A stretch of 64,000 bases of DNA from Psychrobacter glacincola (GTDB taxonomy: Bacteria; Pseudomonadota; Gammaproteobacteria; Pseudomonadales; Moraxellaceae), in NCBI GenBank assembly GCA_001411745.2, contig LIQB01000002.1, positions 351,220-415,219 of the forward strand. Reading direction: 5' to 3'. Each line of letters starts with the position of its first letter. Position 1 is the first letter of the stretch. The position numbers and the translations under genes were made by a program. A model generated the notes under the pieces. It had not been told where the DNA came from and searched no databases. It was given only the letters and a program-made list of their open reading frames with translations. Shown one piece after another: positions 29,355-39,345 of the stretch.

Positions 29355-30923
29355 ATGACTGATATTAATGCGATTCAATTTCCTAGTGCTAGCTTTAAAG
29401 CTGACAGTAAAACCAATATTGCTATTCAAGTCTATGGTAGAAGATTCTTAGCTGACCAAACTCCTATAGAGTATTTATCAGAATTCCTTTTAGTCTTTCA
29501 TTCTAAAAAGAGTGAAAAGAAGGTAACTACTAATGAACTCAAAATGAACCAAAGTGAAAACTCATTTAATGTTAGTGAAGATAGTAGATATTATTTCCCA
29601 AAGTCCAGACTTCCGCTTAAACTCTTTAGTTTTTTTAGTCAATCAAAGCTGGATACGCGTCACCCTATTCATCAACAATCTTTTTTAGACGCTTTAGATG
29701 AGTTAGGAGCTAAAACTCAGCGAGGTCTGTCTGATGCTGAAAAAAATAATTTGGTAAATACACTACAAAATTTGCTATATGGCTTTGTTGGTATTGCTAA
29801 TAACCGAACGTGGTCTACTTATAGCTTTATGCCAATCACCCCTAGTTTTCTTGGGAGAGAAGTAACCTGGCCACATTCTTCTAAAGAATATGGAACTTGG
29901 TCAGACAGCGCTGAAGATTTCCAATTAGACCGTCACAATTTCATGGCTCGAGGTGGAGAGGCATTATTTTTACAAATAGCGTTTTTATTCACTAACGACA
30001 TGGCTATTAAATCGACATTACAGAAAATTGAACAAAATGCCGCTTATCAACATTTAGAATTTAATTTGCCAAATTTAAAGCAGAAGCTTGAGAATGCGTT
30101 AATACAGCTATTAAAAGATGAAACTCATCAATTAGAAGAAATCTGCCACTTTGTAGAAAGCACCTTAAGTGAATACGATATTGAAGACAACGATAATCGT
30201 TCAGCTACCTTGGCAACTATTCCGAAGAGCTATATTATCGAAGGCTTTTTATTTGCTAATGAAATGCTCAATTTATTAAGCTCTAAAATAAGCAAGCTTG
30301 AAAAAATCGAGCTCTTGCAGCAGCTTTGTGTACTTCAAGTTTTACGCTCTATCATGGCTCGTTCTACCCAGATTGATCAGAATAATCACACAACTGATAA
30401 CTATCATGGAAATTACGCGTGGATTGTATGCAATCCGAGCGCGACTACTAAAGACAATGTAAGGAAACTGGCCGAATCTTCTTTTAGTAAGTCTGAAGAA
30501 ATTGTTTATAGAGTGATGCGCTCAGTGGGCAAAGAGAAAAATCTAAAATCAAGCGATTATAGGCAAGTTGATAAACATAGCTCGGATGTATTTAGAAGGA
30601 TGTCAAAAAATATAGGATTAGTAATTCCACAGAAAGGTTCGGGACAACGTTTTGTATTAACACCTAGTCTAATAAGATTGTTTGTATATTCTCTAATTGA
30701 AAGTGGCACACGTATTAAGCTTAATGATTTTTTGAGCAGAATTTATACCCATTTTGGTATTGCTATAGAAGGTCAACAGATTCAAGAGGCTATTGCTTGG
30801 CAATTAGAGCGTAATGATGACTCAGTACTTAATATAGATGTTAGCTGGGTAGAGGAAGGTCTGAAGCAGTCTGGATTGTTAATCGAGCTATCAGATGCTA
30901 TTTCAATAGTTAATAACCCTTAA
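29355..30923 (+). CDS. dptG: DptG-like protein
   Basis: A 522-residue protein with no motif that I can name; assigned by position between dptF-like and dptH-like genes and by length near that of DptG. Visible features are a Trp/Phe-rich middle (NNRTWSTYSFMPITPSFLG, about residues 148-166, and RGGEALFLQIAF about 200-211) and a C-terminal winged-helix-like segment (about 430-515). It is translated 2 bp after dptF, so the two are probably made in fixed ratio. Confidence 0.6.
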   Translation: MTDINAIQFPSASFKADSKTNIAIQVYGRRFLADQTPIEYLSEFLLVFHSKKSEKKVTTNELKMNQSENSFNVSEDSRYYFPKSRLPLKLFSFFSQSKLDTRHPIHQQSFLDALDELGAKTQRGLSDAEKNNLVNTLQNLLYGFVGIANNRTWSTYSFMPITPSFLGREVTWPHSSKEYGTWSDSAEDFQLDRHNFMARGGEALFLQIAFLFTNDMAIKSTLQKIEQNAAYQHLEFNLPNLKQKLENALIQLLKDETHQLEEICHFVESTLSEYDIEDNDNRSATLATIPKSYIIEGFLFANEMLNLLSSKISKLEKIELLQQLCVLQVLRSIMARSTQIDQNNHTTDNYHGNYAWIVCNPSATTKDNVRKLAESSFSKSEEIVYRVMRSVGKEKNLKSSDYRQVDKHSSDVFRRMSKNIGLVIPQKGSGQRFVLTPSLIRLFVYSLIESGTRIKLNDFLSRIYTHFGIAIEGQQIQEAIAWQLERNDDSVLNIDVSWVEEGLKQSGLLIELSDAISIVNNP

Positions 30924-30995
30924 AGTTTATCCAGATCACTGATTACTCAGCCTCAGCTATTAAATAAAAAATAAATGATTAAAGAAGAAATAATT

Positions 30996-33900
30996 ATGAC
31001 CCTTTCAAGTAAATTGTTTTTATCTGCTTATACTGATTATTTAAGGGATACTATTGATAATTCACTGATCCATGCTGGTGAAACTAGAATTATCACTCAA
31101 AGCTTAATGCCTAATCAAGCACTGTCAATTTTTGAAAAAATAACAGCATTATATCCTGCAAGTGTTTGTGGATCATATTTAAGGGTTGCTCATGGCTTAG
31201 TCAAGCATTGGCAATCTTTGAAACTAAATAGTAATGATATGGAAGCTTTCACTAGACTAAGACTTAATTCATGGCTAGATGAAGAGGATAAGCTAACTTG
31301 GTATCGTAATAGAACCACTGTTGATGAAGGCGTTGAAAGACTATTGGTTCTACTAGTAGGTATTGATCATACAACTGATAAAGGTGGACTCGCGGATTTC
31401 TTTGTTTGTACAAGTAACAAAGTTTGGGATTCATTAGAAGGTAATTACAATAAATGGTTGAAGGAAACAGCTGAAAACGAGGGTCTAACGCTTGGAGAAC
31501 AACATTATAATCAGTTAAACGATTATTTAATGTTAATAGATAGTCTAGTACCTCTGACATTGAGTCAAAAAGCAGACCTACTTGAAGAATGGTTAGCGAA
31601 TTACTCTTCAAATGACGAGTATAGTGAAGACTACGATGGTCTGTTATGCAGTTTATTTTCAAGTTTAACTAACTTAGGTATTCCTTATCTACGTGTTGAG
31701 AATGACATAAAGTTGTTTAAGAGTAAAAAAGGTCATCAATACTTAAAAGCTGCTCATCAATTTATTTCTCATCGCCTATATAATCAAGGTAGTAGAAAAA
31801 CAAAAGACCTTGATAAAGTTAGAAAATACTTACTGGAAAATTCTGAAGTTAAAGTATCTGATATATCAGGTAGTAAAATAGATGTTGACCTCTATTTTTC
31901 TTACATAGAAAATTTCATCCTTAATGCAGATAATGATTGTAAGTCAAAGCTCATCGAAACAGATTTATTGCCTGTATTAAAAGCTTTGAATATAAAAGAA
32001 GAAAAGGAAGAAGCCTCTTCTAATACAAGCATACCTTCTTTTAATTGCCATAGCTTTGAAGCAGTATGTAAAGGTTTGAATTTTTCTTTAGAAAGATTTA
32101 GTAATGAGCATCAATCTCGTAGTATTTCGCTAATTACTATTAGAGTCAAACATTTTCAGCACGATTTCAATAGTAAAGATGCTCAAAATAATAATATAAA
32201 TAAAGATGAGCTGGCTAGGTCTGTATTGAAAGGAGTATTGGGTGGTATAGAGGGTTATATCGGGAATTTAGATTTAGCGATAGAAAATTGTGTTGTAGAG
32301 TTTTTACCACTTAATGAAGATACTACCTATCGTTCATCCACCTCAAATCCACATGTGGTTTTTGAAACAAAGATAACTGGAGAAAGTACTCAAGTATATC
32401 TGTTTAAATGGAAGCTATCAGAGTTTCAGGTCGAGCGGTTACATGTTCAACTCGCAAAAACAATACTACAAAAAATAGAGACTAATAAAGGCTGCCTTTT
32501 ACCTATATTAGTAATGAATAAACAAATCTATCAAGCAATTTACCATGCTTCAAATCAAGAAGAGGCTTGTCGCTTAACAAGTCTAGGCTTGAGTGATATG
32601 AAAGTCATTGATATTTTCAAAGATTATGATTTTTCACAAGCTGAAGGTATTCAGTTATCACTTCAGAATTTAAGCAACACTTATATACGTTTACTCGAGT
32701 GCGTTATCGATGAAGGATTATATGTTGCCAGACATCAATCTCAAATACTTTTAGATGCATATAGCTCCGCATTAGAAGAGATAATGACATCTGAAGCTTA
32801 TATTGCACAAGATATTAAAGAAAAATTCTATTATGGTTTCTTTATGACTGAGAATCTAGGTCATAGTGGCTTTAATGCCATAGAGGGAGTACTAATTAAT
32901 GCTTATCATCCAGCAGTATTTGAATTAGTCTCAGCCCAGATAGATTTTATTACTTTTGCTGTTTCTGATATCTATAGTGGTTCAGACTATATATTTAATA
33001 AAAATGGTATTGATGATGTTTTTGTTCAGTCTGAGATTGAAACACCAATCCTTGCGCTAAAACAAAAACAGGGTATTAGTACTCATGCGAAGTCTTTTGG
33101 TTGGCTGCATTATATTGGTAAGCAACTTGATGATAATATCGACTTATCTGTACAGGCTTTGCTGAAAGAAAGCGATGATGATGAAGATACTCAGGATGTG
33201 CAAGCTATTACTCCTGAAGAAAGCATTGTTTATAACACTCTCAATGATTACCAAAAGGTCTACTCTCATGCAAAAGATGGTCTACGTATATTGGCAACAA
33301 ATGTAACGAACCTACCCTCGTTGCTAGCTGGGGTGACAAAGTATTGCCAGGATTCTCTAATCAAAGACCCAAATCGCATTCATTATTCATTACATATTTC
33401 CGTCTATACCATTGGCTTATCCAAATTAACTGCAGTAAATACATTAAAAAACTGGCAAGAAGATTTAGTCGACAAGTTTGCTAAAAAGGATAAGGTTATA
33501 GAGTTAAAAATTAGCCATTTTAACTCTGAGGTAGGGCATATTAAGAAAAGCTTAGATTCAATACTTGAAATGCAAGATGCAACCGGGCTTGGTTGCTTTG
33601 ACATGGTGTTTAATTTTAGCTTTTTACAAAATAGAACTTATGGTAAAACTGATCCAGCAGCCACTATATCCTTGCAGTCAAATGAGGATCGCAGCTTAAT
33701 ATTTCCAATTATCTACTATCCAAAACCTATTATCCAACAACAAGACAACCTACGTGAACTACGCCTTAGTCAGCGACAGATTGCCATCCAATCTAAACAC
33801 GCAAACTTGACTGCTAACCTTGAAGTATCCAATCGAAGTGAAAATGAGCAGTATTTTGTAGTATCTAAAATGGAATATGAGCAAGCTGATATTGAGTTTA

Positions 33901-35147
33901 TTGAAACTCTACATCAGATATCGCAGTGGGTAGTCAATATTGATGAATACTTTGATTATAATTTACTGCAGAAAGGTAATAATGAAAATCATAAAGTCGT
34001 CAGCTTTAGTTCTGGTTATGGTCATTATGGCGAGCTAAATGTTACTTTATCAACTGCACATAACGCCAAACAGAAGCTTAAGGAAAGTATATATAACCAT
34101 ATTTCCGGTATCATGCATTATCTTCATAAAGAGACATTATTACAGTTAGTTGATGAGATATTACGTCTGAATGAATCCTTATCAGGTGTTGCTAACATTA
34201 AAGCGGTTCTAGGAAATAACGAAGCAGTAAGAAATTTGTATGGCTATGCGTTGTCTATCAAAGCAATTTCTGCACCAAAGGACTGTCTACTTAGCCAGTG
34301 GATACCTTTAGATGCATGCCAACATTGGTTCAAATTACAAGATAGCTATAATAGAGCAGACTTGTTGCAGTTATCACTGACATTAGATCAAGATAATAAG
34401 CCTATATTAAGTGCTCATGTTGTCGAAGCTAAAATTGGCTCGCCAGATTTGGTAAAAAAAGCTGAAGATCAAATTGAAGCCAGCATACATTATCTAAGTA
34501 AGCTATTTGCGCCAAAAGACAATAATAAAAGTAATAATGGCTATAATAGAAGATATTGGTGGGGACAGCTGCATAGGGCTTTAGTCATACGCTCGCACAT
34601 CAATCAGTCAGAAGCCGAACAATTGAATATTGCACTTGAACGATTAAGTGAGGGTGACTTTACAATTCATTGGACATCCAGTGTAGTGATATGTCATACC
34701 GAGGATAATAGCAATGATTCTGTAGTAATAGAAAAATTCTATACGGATGAGTTTAATAATCTAGAAGAGGCTTCACAGAAATATTTTGTTAGACAGTACT
34801 CAGAGGTCGGCTTTGAAAAAACTATTCTAAACCATCTTTATTCAGAAGGTTTGTTGAATTCCAAAACAGAAACGATAAGTCTAAATGATAGTAATGACGA
34901 TGACTTCAAGCATATTGTTACGACGCCAGCTATAGATATGAGTGGTGAAGATGGTTCCAATTTAGATAATATGTCTGTTACAGAACCAACATTAAGTCAG
35001 TCGATGACCCAAGTTAAAGTAGCAGAGACTTCAGAGACTTCAGAGACTTCAGAGACTTCAGAGACTTCAGAGACTTCAGAGACTTCAGAGACTTCAGAGA
35101 CTTCAGAGACTTCAGAGATGTGGATGTTGTTGCAGATAGAAAAATAG
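30996..35147 (+). CDS. dptH: DptH-like protein, N-terminal part (split gene)
   Basis: About 1383 residues from the ATG at 30996, which has an AAAGAAG site; the frame is open from 30975. This is the large N-terminal region of a DptH-like protein, without its ATPase domain. A segment near the end (VEAKIGSPDLVKKAEDQI) has E-x-K spacing that could belong to a nuclease fold, a weak guess. The frame ends in a Thr-Ser-Glu tandem repeat followed by MWMLLQIEK and a stop, while the ATPase part continues in the -1 frame. Intact DptH proteins are about 1700-1800 residues; the two parts together give about 1770. Confidence 0.65.
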   Translation: MTLSSKLFLSAYTDYLRDTIDNSLIHAGETRIITQSLMPNQALSIFEKITALYPASVCGSYLRVAHGLVKHWQSLKLNSNDMEAFTRLRLNSWLDEEDKLTWYRNRTTVDEGVERLLVLLVGIDHTTDKGGLADFFVCTSNKVWDSLEGNYNKWLKETAENEGLTLGEQHYNQLNDYLMLIDSLVPLTLSQKADLLEEWLANYSSNDEYSEDYDGLLCSLFSSLTNLGIPYLRVENDIKLFKSKKGHQYLKAAHQFISHRLYNQGSRKTKDLDKVRKYLLENSEVKVSDISGSKIDVDLYFSYIENFILNADNDCKSKLIETDLLPVLKALNIKEEKEEASSNTSIPSFNCHSFEAVCKGLNFSLERFSNEHQSRSISLITIRVKHFQHDFNSKDAQNNNINKDELARSVLKGVLGGIEGYIGNLDLAIENCVVEFLPLNEDTTYRSSTSNPHVVFETKITGESTQVYLFKWKLSEFQVERLHVQLAKTILQKIETNKGCLLPILVMNKQIYQAIYHASNQEEACRLTSLGLSDMKVIDIFKDYDFSQAEGIQLSLQNLSNTYIRLLECVIDEGLYVARHQSQILLDAYSSALEEIMTSEAYIAQDIKEKFYYGFFMTENLGHSGFNAIEGVLINAYHPAVFELVSAQIDFITFAVSDIYSGSDYIFNKNGIDDVFVQSEIETPILALKQKQGISTHAKSFGWLHYIGKQLDDNIDLSVQALLKESDDDEDTQDVQAITPEESIVYNTLNDYQKVYSHAKDGLRILATNVTNLPSLLAGVTKYCQDSLIKDPNRIHYSLHISVYTIGLSKLTAVNTLKNWQEDLVDKFAKKDKVIELKISHFNSEVGHIKKSLDSILEMQDATGLGCFDMVFNFSFLQNRTYGKTDPAATISLQSNEDRSLIFPIIYYPKPIIQQQDNLRELRLSQRQIAIQSKHANLTANLEVSNRSENEQYFVVSKMEYEQADIEFIETLHQISQWVVNIDEYFDYNLLQKGNNENHKVVSFSSGYGHYGELNVTLSTAHNAKQKLKESIYNHISGIMHYLHKETLLQLVDEILRLNESLSGVANIKAVLGNNEAVRNLYGYALSIKAISAPKDCLLSQWIPLDACQHWFKLQDSYNRADLLQLSLTLDQDNKPILSAHVVEAKIGSPDLVKKAEDQIEASIHYLSKLFAPKDNNKSNNGYNRRYWWGQLHRALVIRSHINQSEAEQLNIALERLSEGDFTIHWTSSVVICHTEDNSNDSVVIEKFYTDEFNNLEEASQKYFVRQYSEVGFEKTILNHLYSEGLLNSKTETISLNDSNDDDFKHIVTTPAIDMSGEDGSNLDNMSVTEPTLSQSMTQVKVAETSETSETSETSETSETSETSETSETSETSEMWMLLQIEK
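35025..35117 (+). repeat. Tandem 9-bp repeat within dptH
   Basis: Ten perfect copies of GAGACTTCA (35025-35114) and a final GAG, encoding (Glu-Thr-Ser)n in the dptH frame. Copy-number change would lengthen the linker but would not shift the frame, since the unit is a multiple of three. The run is open in the -1 frame as well, back to a stop at 35015. Confidence 0.95.
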
Positions 35148-36295
35148 TAATCGGTACAGAAGGAAGAAAACAAACTCCAATCTATTGGGAATATAATCAC
35201 AAAAAGCTAAGCAACCGTCATTTGCTTATTTTTGGCTCTTCGGGTTCAGGGAAAACATACGCTATTCAGTGCTTGTTATCTGAATTAGCATTAGCAGGTG
35301 TTTCTTCCTTTATTATTGATTATACAGATGGGTTTTTGAAGCATCAGTCAGAGCTTATATATCAAGATGTTTGTAAGCCGCAAGAGTATTTTGTTATACA
35401 AGACCCATTACCTATCAATCCATTTAAAAGTTACTCAACAGAAATATTTCCGGGTAAAATTATTGTAGAAAGACCTTTCCAAGTAGCGATTAGAGTGAAA
35501 AATATTCTAAACTCTGTATATACAGACTTTGGAAGTCAGCAAGTTGCAATTATTGATAAGGTGCTTGAAGCTGGGCTAACAGCTAATCCCAATTATAATT
35601 TAGAGGGGTTTGTTGAGGACTTAGAAGAAGAAGGTACGCGGGGCGAAAGTGTTGCCAATAAAATTCGTACCTTAGTAAAAATGAACTGTTTTGATAATAC
35701 TGCTGCTACTAACTTGTATGAAGATGAAGTACGTAGTAAACATGCTGTACAGATTATTCAGCTCACTCAAATTCCTAAAGACTTACAAAGGATCATCACT
35801 GAGTTTGTTTTGTGGGATTTATGGGCATATGTACAAAAACATGGTCACAAGAATAAGCCCATCACAATTGTTTTAGATGAAATGCAAAACCTTGACCATA
35901 GTGCAGACTCCCCAATTGATAAGCTTCTTCGTGAGGGAAGAAAATTCGGTATCAGTTTGGTTTTGGCAACACAGACGGTTAGTAATTTCACTAATGAACA
36001 AAAGGATAGATTGTTTCAAGCTTCTACAAAGCTATTTTTCAAACCTGCAACTACAGAAATAAGCAGTTTTGCTGATTTATTATCTAAAGTACATCCTGAA
36101 CTAAGAAAAAGTGACTGGATTGAACAGCTGAATAGTCTTGAAAAAGGTCAGTGTTTCTTTGCAGGTTATGTTGACGATGGAAGAGGGCAGTTTAAGGAAG
36201 TCGTAAGAAAATTGGATATTACTGCTCTAGAAAAGCGTGGCTTTACTAGCTATATCAGTGATAAGCAATCTGATTCATTTTTTGTATGTATATGA
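35120..36295 (+). CDS. dptH: DptH-like protein, C-terminal HerA/FtsK-type ATPase part
   Basis: A 391-residue P-loop ATPase domain: Walker A GSSGSGKT at 39-46 after HKKLSNRHLLIF, then FIIDYTDGF, Walker B ITIVLDEMQN, and GRKFGISLVLATQ near the end, an arrangement I recognise from the C-terminus of DptH. It overlaps the upstream frame by 28 bp and the only early start is a GTG without a good ribosome site. So it is either the frameshifted 3' part of a single dptH gene, made by -1 slippage, or a separate coupled gene. The slippery-looking GAAAAATAG at the upstream stop would join the two frames. Confidence 0.7.
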   Translation: MDVVADRKIVIGTEGRKQTPIYWEYNHKKLSNRHLLIFGSSGSGKTYAIQCLLSELALAGVSSFIIDYTDGFLKHQSELIYQDVCKPQEYFVIQDPLPINPFKSYSTEIFPGKIIVERPFQVAIRVKNILNSVYTDFGSQQVAIIDKVLEAGLTANPNYNLEGFVEDLEEEGTRGESVANKIRTLVKMNCFDNTAATNLYEDEVRSKHAVQIIQLTQIPKDLQRIITEFVLWDLWAYVQKHGHKNKPITIVLDEMQNLDHSADSPIDKLLREGRKFGISLVLATQTVSNFTNEQKDRLFQASTKLFFKPATTEISSFADLLSKVHPELRKSDWIEQLNSLEKGQCFFAGYVDDGRGQFKEVVRKLDITALEKRGFTSYISDKQSDSFFVCI

Positions 36296-36427
36296 TAAAA
36301 AATTAGATAATGTAATTGATCACTGAAATTATTTACTATGGCTTCAGGCTCTAATAGGAAACACACAGCATTTTTTTTGTACGTTTTTACAATTATATTT
36401 TAGTACAATAATTTTGTTATAACTTAA

Positions 36428-36471
36428 AAGGGGCTGTGCTAGGTAAGCAAAATAATCTAGGACAGCCCCTT
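36428..36471. terminator. Terminator between dptH and methyltransferase-like gene 2
   Basis: The 10-bp arms AAGGGGCTGT and ACAGCCCCTT enclose a 24-base loop that has a small inner CTAG pair. It lies between convergent genes. Confidence 0.6.
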
Positions 36472-36554
36472 ACTTCATTTAAGCCTTTCATGACTGTCTT
36501 CCTATTAGGTTTTCATGAGATAAACCAGTTTTTAAGCAGCTGGATAAACAATTT

Positions 36555-37379
36555 TTAATTATTAGTCCACGACATCATTGCCATACGCTGGTTAGAGGTG
36601 TGCTGATTCCAACTCGCTTGTATAACTCGGTACATCTGATAGGTCATATTCCAAGACTCATCATGATGGCAAATAGCAAAGTCCATTTGTTGATGAAGTA
36701 TGCGAAAGCCAGCTTGTGCCTTATCATATTGTGGGCAGGTAGCAAATAGAAAGTTCTTGCCTGCACAAGATTTTAATTGCTTCGCTATATTCGGCAGCGC
36801 TACTTGTACGGCTTCTATATCTACAATATTAGACAGTAAGTGAAAAGTCTCTTTACACTTACTATTTAATGGCAGTAATACACTATCGAGCGTGCGCTGT
36901 TGGCAATAAATAGACACCTTCATGCCATGTACTATCGCTAGACGCTCAATTAAGAGCTTTGCAATATCTAAGCTAACTTTAGAGGGTTCGATCAGATGTA
37001 CTTCAAGAGCGATTCGTTGTGCGAGTCCCTTATGTACTAAGTAATCAATAAATGCTAACGTTGCTATCCCTTGACCACAGCCATAATCGACCACACGCAT
37101 ACTTTCTTGTACCTCAGCCGTCATATCAATCGTTTCAGTTAATAGATGCTGCATACTTTGGTGATGTTGCCAACCATAAGCCACGATATAAAATATCGCT
37201 TCTTCTTCGCTGATAAGTGCATTGGTCGCTCTATTAGTGCGATTAGAAAAAGCACTATAGCTTAGGTTCTGGTCAGGATTCTGATGAAAGTATTCCACCA
37301 TATTTTGATAGTAGTCAGCAAAACCGCTATTCATAGATTCGCTGGCTTTATCCATTTGAAGTTGAACTTGATTTGACAT
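36555..37379 (-). CDS. SAM-dependent methyltransferase-like protein, CRISPR-linked paralog 2
   Basis: A close paralog of the protein at 23826: same start (MSNQ..), motif I VVDYGCGQGIATLAF, motif II HLIEPSKVSLDIA and end (RMAMMSW). The ATG at 37379 matches the paralog's start and has AAGG at proper spacing; an ATG at 37385 lies too close to that site. Upstream are an RCAAGCTTGY palindrome 71 bp away and the distal end of array 2, exactly as for paralog 1. The duplicated unit therefore includes the promoter and the array terminator. Substrate unknown. Confidence 0.7.
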   Translation of the reverse strand: MSNQVQLQMDKASESMNSGFADYYQNMVEYFHQNPDQNLSYSAFSNRTNRATNALISEEEAIFYIVAYGWQHHQSMQHLLTETIDMTAEVQESMRVVDYGCGQGIATLAFIDYLVHKGLAQRIALEVHLIEPSKVSLDIAKLLIERLAIVHGMKVSIYCQQRTLDSVLLPLNSKCKETFHLLSNIVDIEAVQVALPNIAKQLKSCAGKNFLFATCPQYDKAQAGFRILHQQMDFAICHHDESWNMTYQMYRVIQASWNQHTSNQRMAMMSWTNN

Positions 37380-37447
37380 AGTCATTACCCTTATGGCGGT
37401 TATTTCATGTGTTGATTATCAACTTTTCTTGATGACATCGCATAAAA

Positions 37448-37461
37448 CGACAAGCTTGCGG
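37448..37461. promoter_or_regulatory. RCAAGCTTGY palindrome upstream of methyltransferase-like gene 2
   Basis: ACAAGCTTGC at 37450-37459, in the same setting (AAACG before it) and at the same 71-bp distance from the start codon as at gene 1. Confidence 0.55.
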
Positions 37462-37484
37462 ATAATGTATAAGTTCAGCTCAAC

Positions 37485-37519
37485 AAAAAAGCCATCTATC
37501 ACTGATAGATGGCTTTTTT
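37485..37519. terminator. Hairpin terminator at the distal end of array 2
   Basis: GCCATCTATC/GATAGATGGC with a 3-base loop, flanked by A and T runs. Compared with the array 1 hairpin, one G-C pair has become A-T on both arms, so the stem is under selection. Confidence 0.75.
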
Positions 37520-37612
37520 GTTGAGCTTTTATAGAGATTTTGAACGTTTCAGACAAATCGTTATTACGGCAATAAACACTTCGATGCGTATTAATCCCTT
37601 ACGAATCAGGGA

Positions 37613-37765
37613 TGAGGAGGGAAAAAATAAAGCACTGCTTTATCCCGACGCAAGAGAAAATTTATAATTTTCTGGTCAGACTATTGTAGCCAGCTTGACA
37701 GAATTTGCGAAAATGCAAATTCTCTTGCACTCGGACGAAACAGTGTTTCGTTGCTTCCTCGTTCA
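37613..37765. mobile_element. 153-bp hairpin-rich element A inside a CRISPR repeat
   Basis: It interrupts one repeat: on the crRNA strand, 27 bases of repeat precede it and 25 follow, so 16 bases spanning the repeat stem-loop (CCTTACGAATCAGGGA on the plus strand) are present on both sides. The ends are imperfect inverted repeats (crRNA-strand TGAACGAGGA against plus-strand TGAGGAGGGA). Inside are four short hairpins, for example GAATTTGC/GCAAATTC and GAAAC/GTTTC. No coding capacity. Confidence 0.75.
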
Positions 37766-37920
37766 CCTTACAAATCAGGGAGCGTTTCAGACTTTACACT
37801 TTGCTGTCTTGTAGCTCTAATGGTGTCTTAATCCCTTACGAATCAGGGAGGTGTTCAGACCGCAAGACCGAGCTCAATGTCAACAGAGACATTGCGTCTT
37901 AACCCCTTATAAATCAGGGA

Positions 37921-38073
37921 TGAGGAGGAAAAAAATAAAGCACTGCTTTATCCCGACGCAAGAGAAAATCTAGGATTTTCTGTTCAGACTATTGTAGTCA
38001 GCTTGACAGAATTTGCGAAAATGCAAATTCTCTTGTACTCGGACAAAACAGTGTTTCGTTGCTTCCTCGTTCA
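37921..38073. mobile_element. 153-bp hairpin-rich element B inside a CRISPR repeat
   Basis: A near copy of element A, same length, same orientation and same insertion point in the repeat (flanking 16-base duplication slightly decayed on the left). Several loop and stem positions differ from A, so it is an old copy and not a recent tandem duplication. Confidence 0.75.
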
Positions 38074-39190
38074 CCTTACGAATCAGGGAACGTTTCAGAC
38101 TACTGCAATACAGAATAAATCTATAGGTGTTTGTCTTAATCCCTTACGAACCAGGGAACGTTTCAGACCTGTGGATGGAGGTTATCGTACTGTAGTGGGT
38201 AGTCTTAATCCCTTACGAATCAGGGAACGTTTCAGACAGTATGGACAACAGTTCTAAAATACTAATGATTAGTCTTAATCCCTTACGAATCAGGGAACGT
38301 TTCAGACGGCGCAGGAGAGTATGCTCCCATGCCGCCTGTGGTCTTAATCCCTTACGAATCAGGGAACGTTTCAGACATAGGTTTAGATAGTCTTGACAAC
38401 GAAGCTGAGGTCTTAATCCCTTACGAATCAGGGAACGTTTCAGACAGTATTACATGCTCTTAGAGAGAATTCTTTAAAGTCTTAATCCCTTACGAATCAG
38501 GGAACGTTTCAGACATATCCTGACGAGCGATGCACGTACTACTATCGTCTTAATCCCTTACGAATCAGGGAACGTTTCAGACTACAGAAATGGCGGCTAA
38601 GAACGCTGTAGAAGGTCTTAATCCCTTACGAATCAGGGAACGTTTCAGACACGTGAATGTGACCCTTCAATTACTTTGGTTAGTCTTAATCCCTTACGAA
38701 TCAGGGAACGTTTCAGACACTGATAACCGGTAATGTTGATAAAGATGAATAGTCTTAATCCCTTACGAATCAGGGAACGTTTCAGACTGCCTCTAGTATC
38801 AGCTGGAGCTATGTTAGCTGTCTTAATCCCTTACGAATCAGGGAACGTTTCAGACCAAACGAGATTGAGAAGGGACGTATTTCTCAAAAGTCTTAATCCC
38901 TTACGAATCAGGGAGCGTTTCAGACGATGAAGAACACGTATCCAAACTTCTCGCCATGGTCTTAATCCCTTACGAATCAGGGAACGTTTCAGACTTTGGT
39001 TTCTTTGAAGACCAGTAAAATTGGGAGGTCTTAATCCCTTACGAATCAGGGAACGTTTCAGACCCAACCGTTGGGGCACTAATGAGGCAGTTCCCCGTCT
39101 TAATCCCTTACGAATCAGGGAGTGTTTCAGACAACCCGCAGAAAATACCCGTACCATTAACCGAAGTATTAATCCCTTACGAATCAAGGA

Positions 39191-39345
39191 TTAGGAGGGA
39201 AGTAATAAAGCATTGCTTTATCCCGATGCAAGAGAAAATTTATAATTTTCTGGTCAGACCATTATAGCCAGTCTTCAAAAAATCCTATTTAAAGGATTTT
39301 TACTTGCGAAGCTAAAATTGACGTGCAATTTTTTAACGCTTCTCA
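39191..39345. mobile_element. Hairpin-rich element C inside a CRISPR repeat (mosaic)
   Basis: The left half matches elements A and B (TAGGAGGGA end, AATAAAGCA hairpin, GAGAAAATT hairpin), but from about 39272 it carries different hairpins (AAAAATCC/GGATTTTT). It sits at the same position of the repeat, and the repeats to its right are decayed. Confidence 0.65.

Noticed and set aside
31264..31662. Antisense 132-codon frame in dptH, and similar frames opposite cynX (5607-6339) and dptG/dptH
   Set aside because: Shadow frames of real genes with no ribosome site or family resemblance.
35025..35117. Phase variation of dptH by change in repeat number
   Set aside because: The unit is 9 bp, so gain or loss of copies cannot shift the reading frame.
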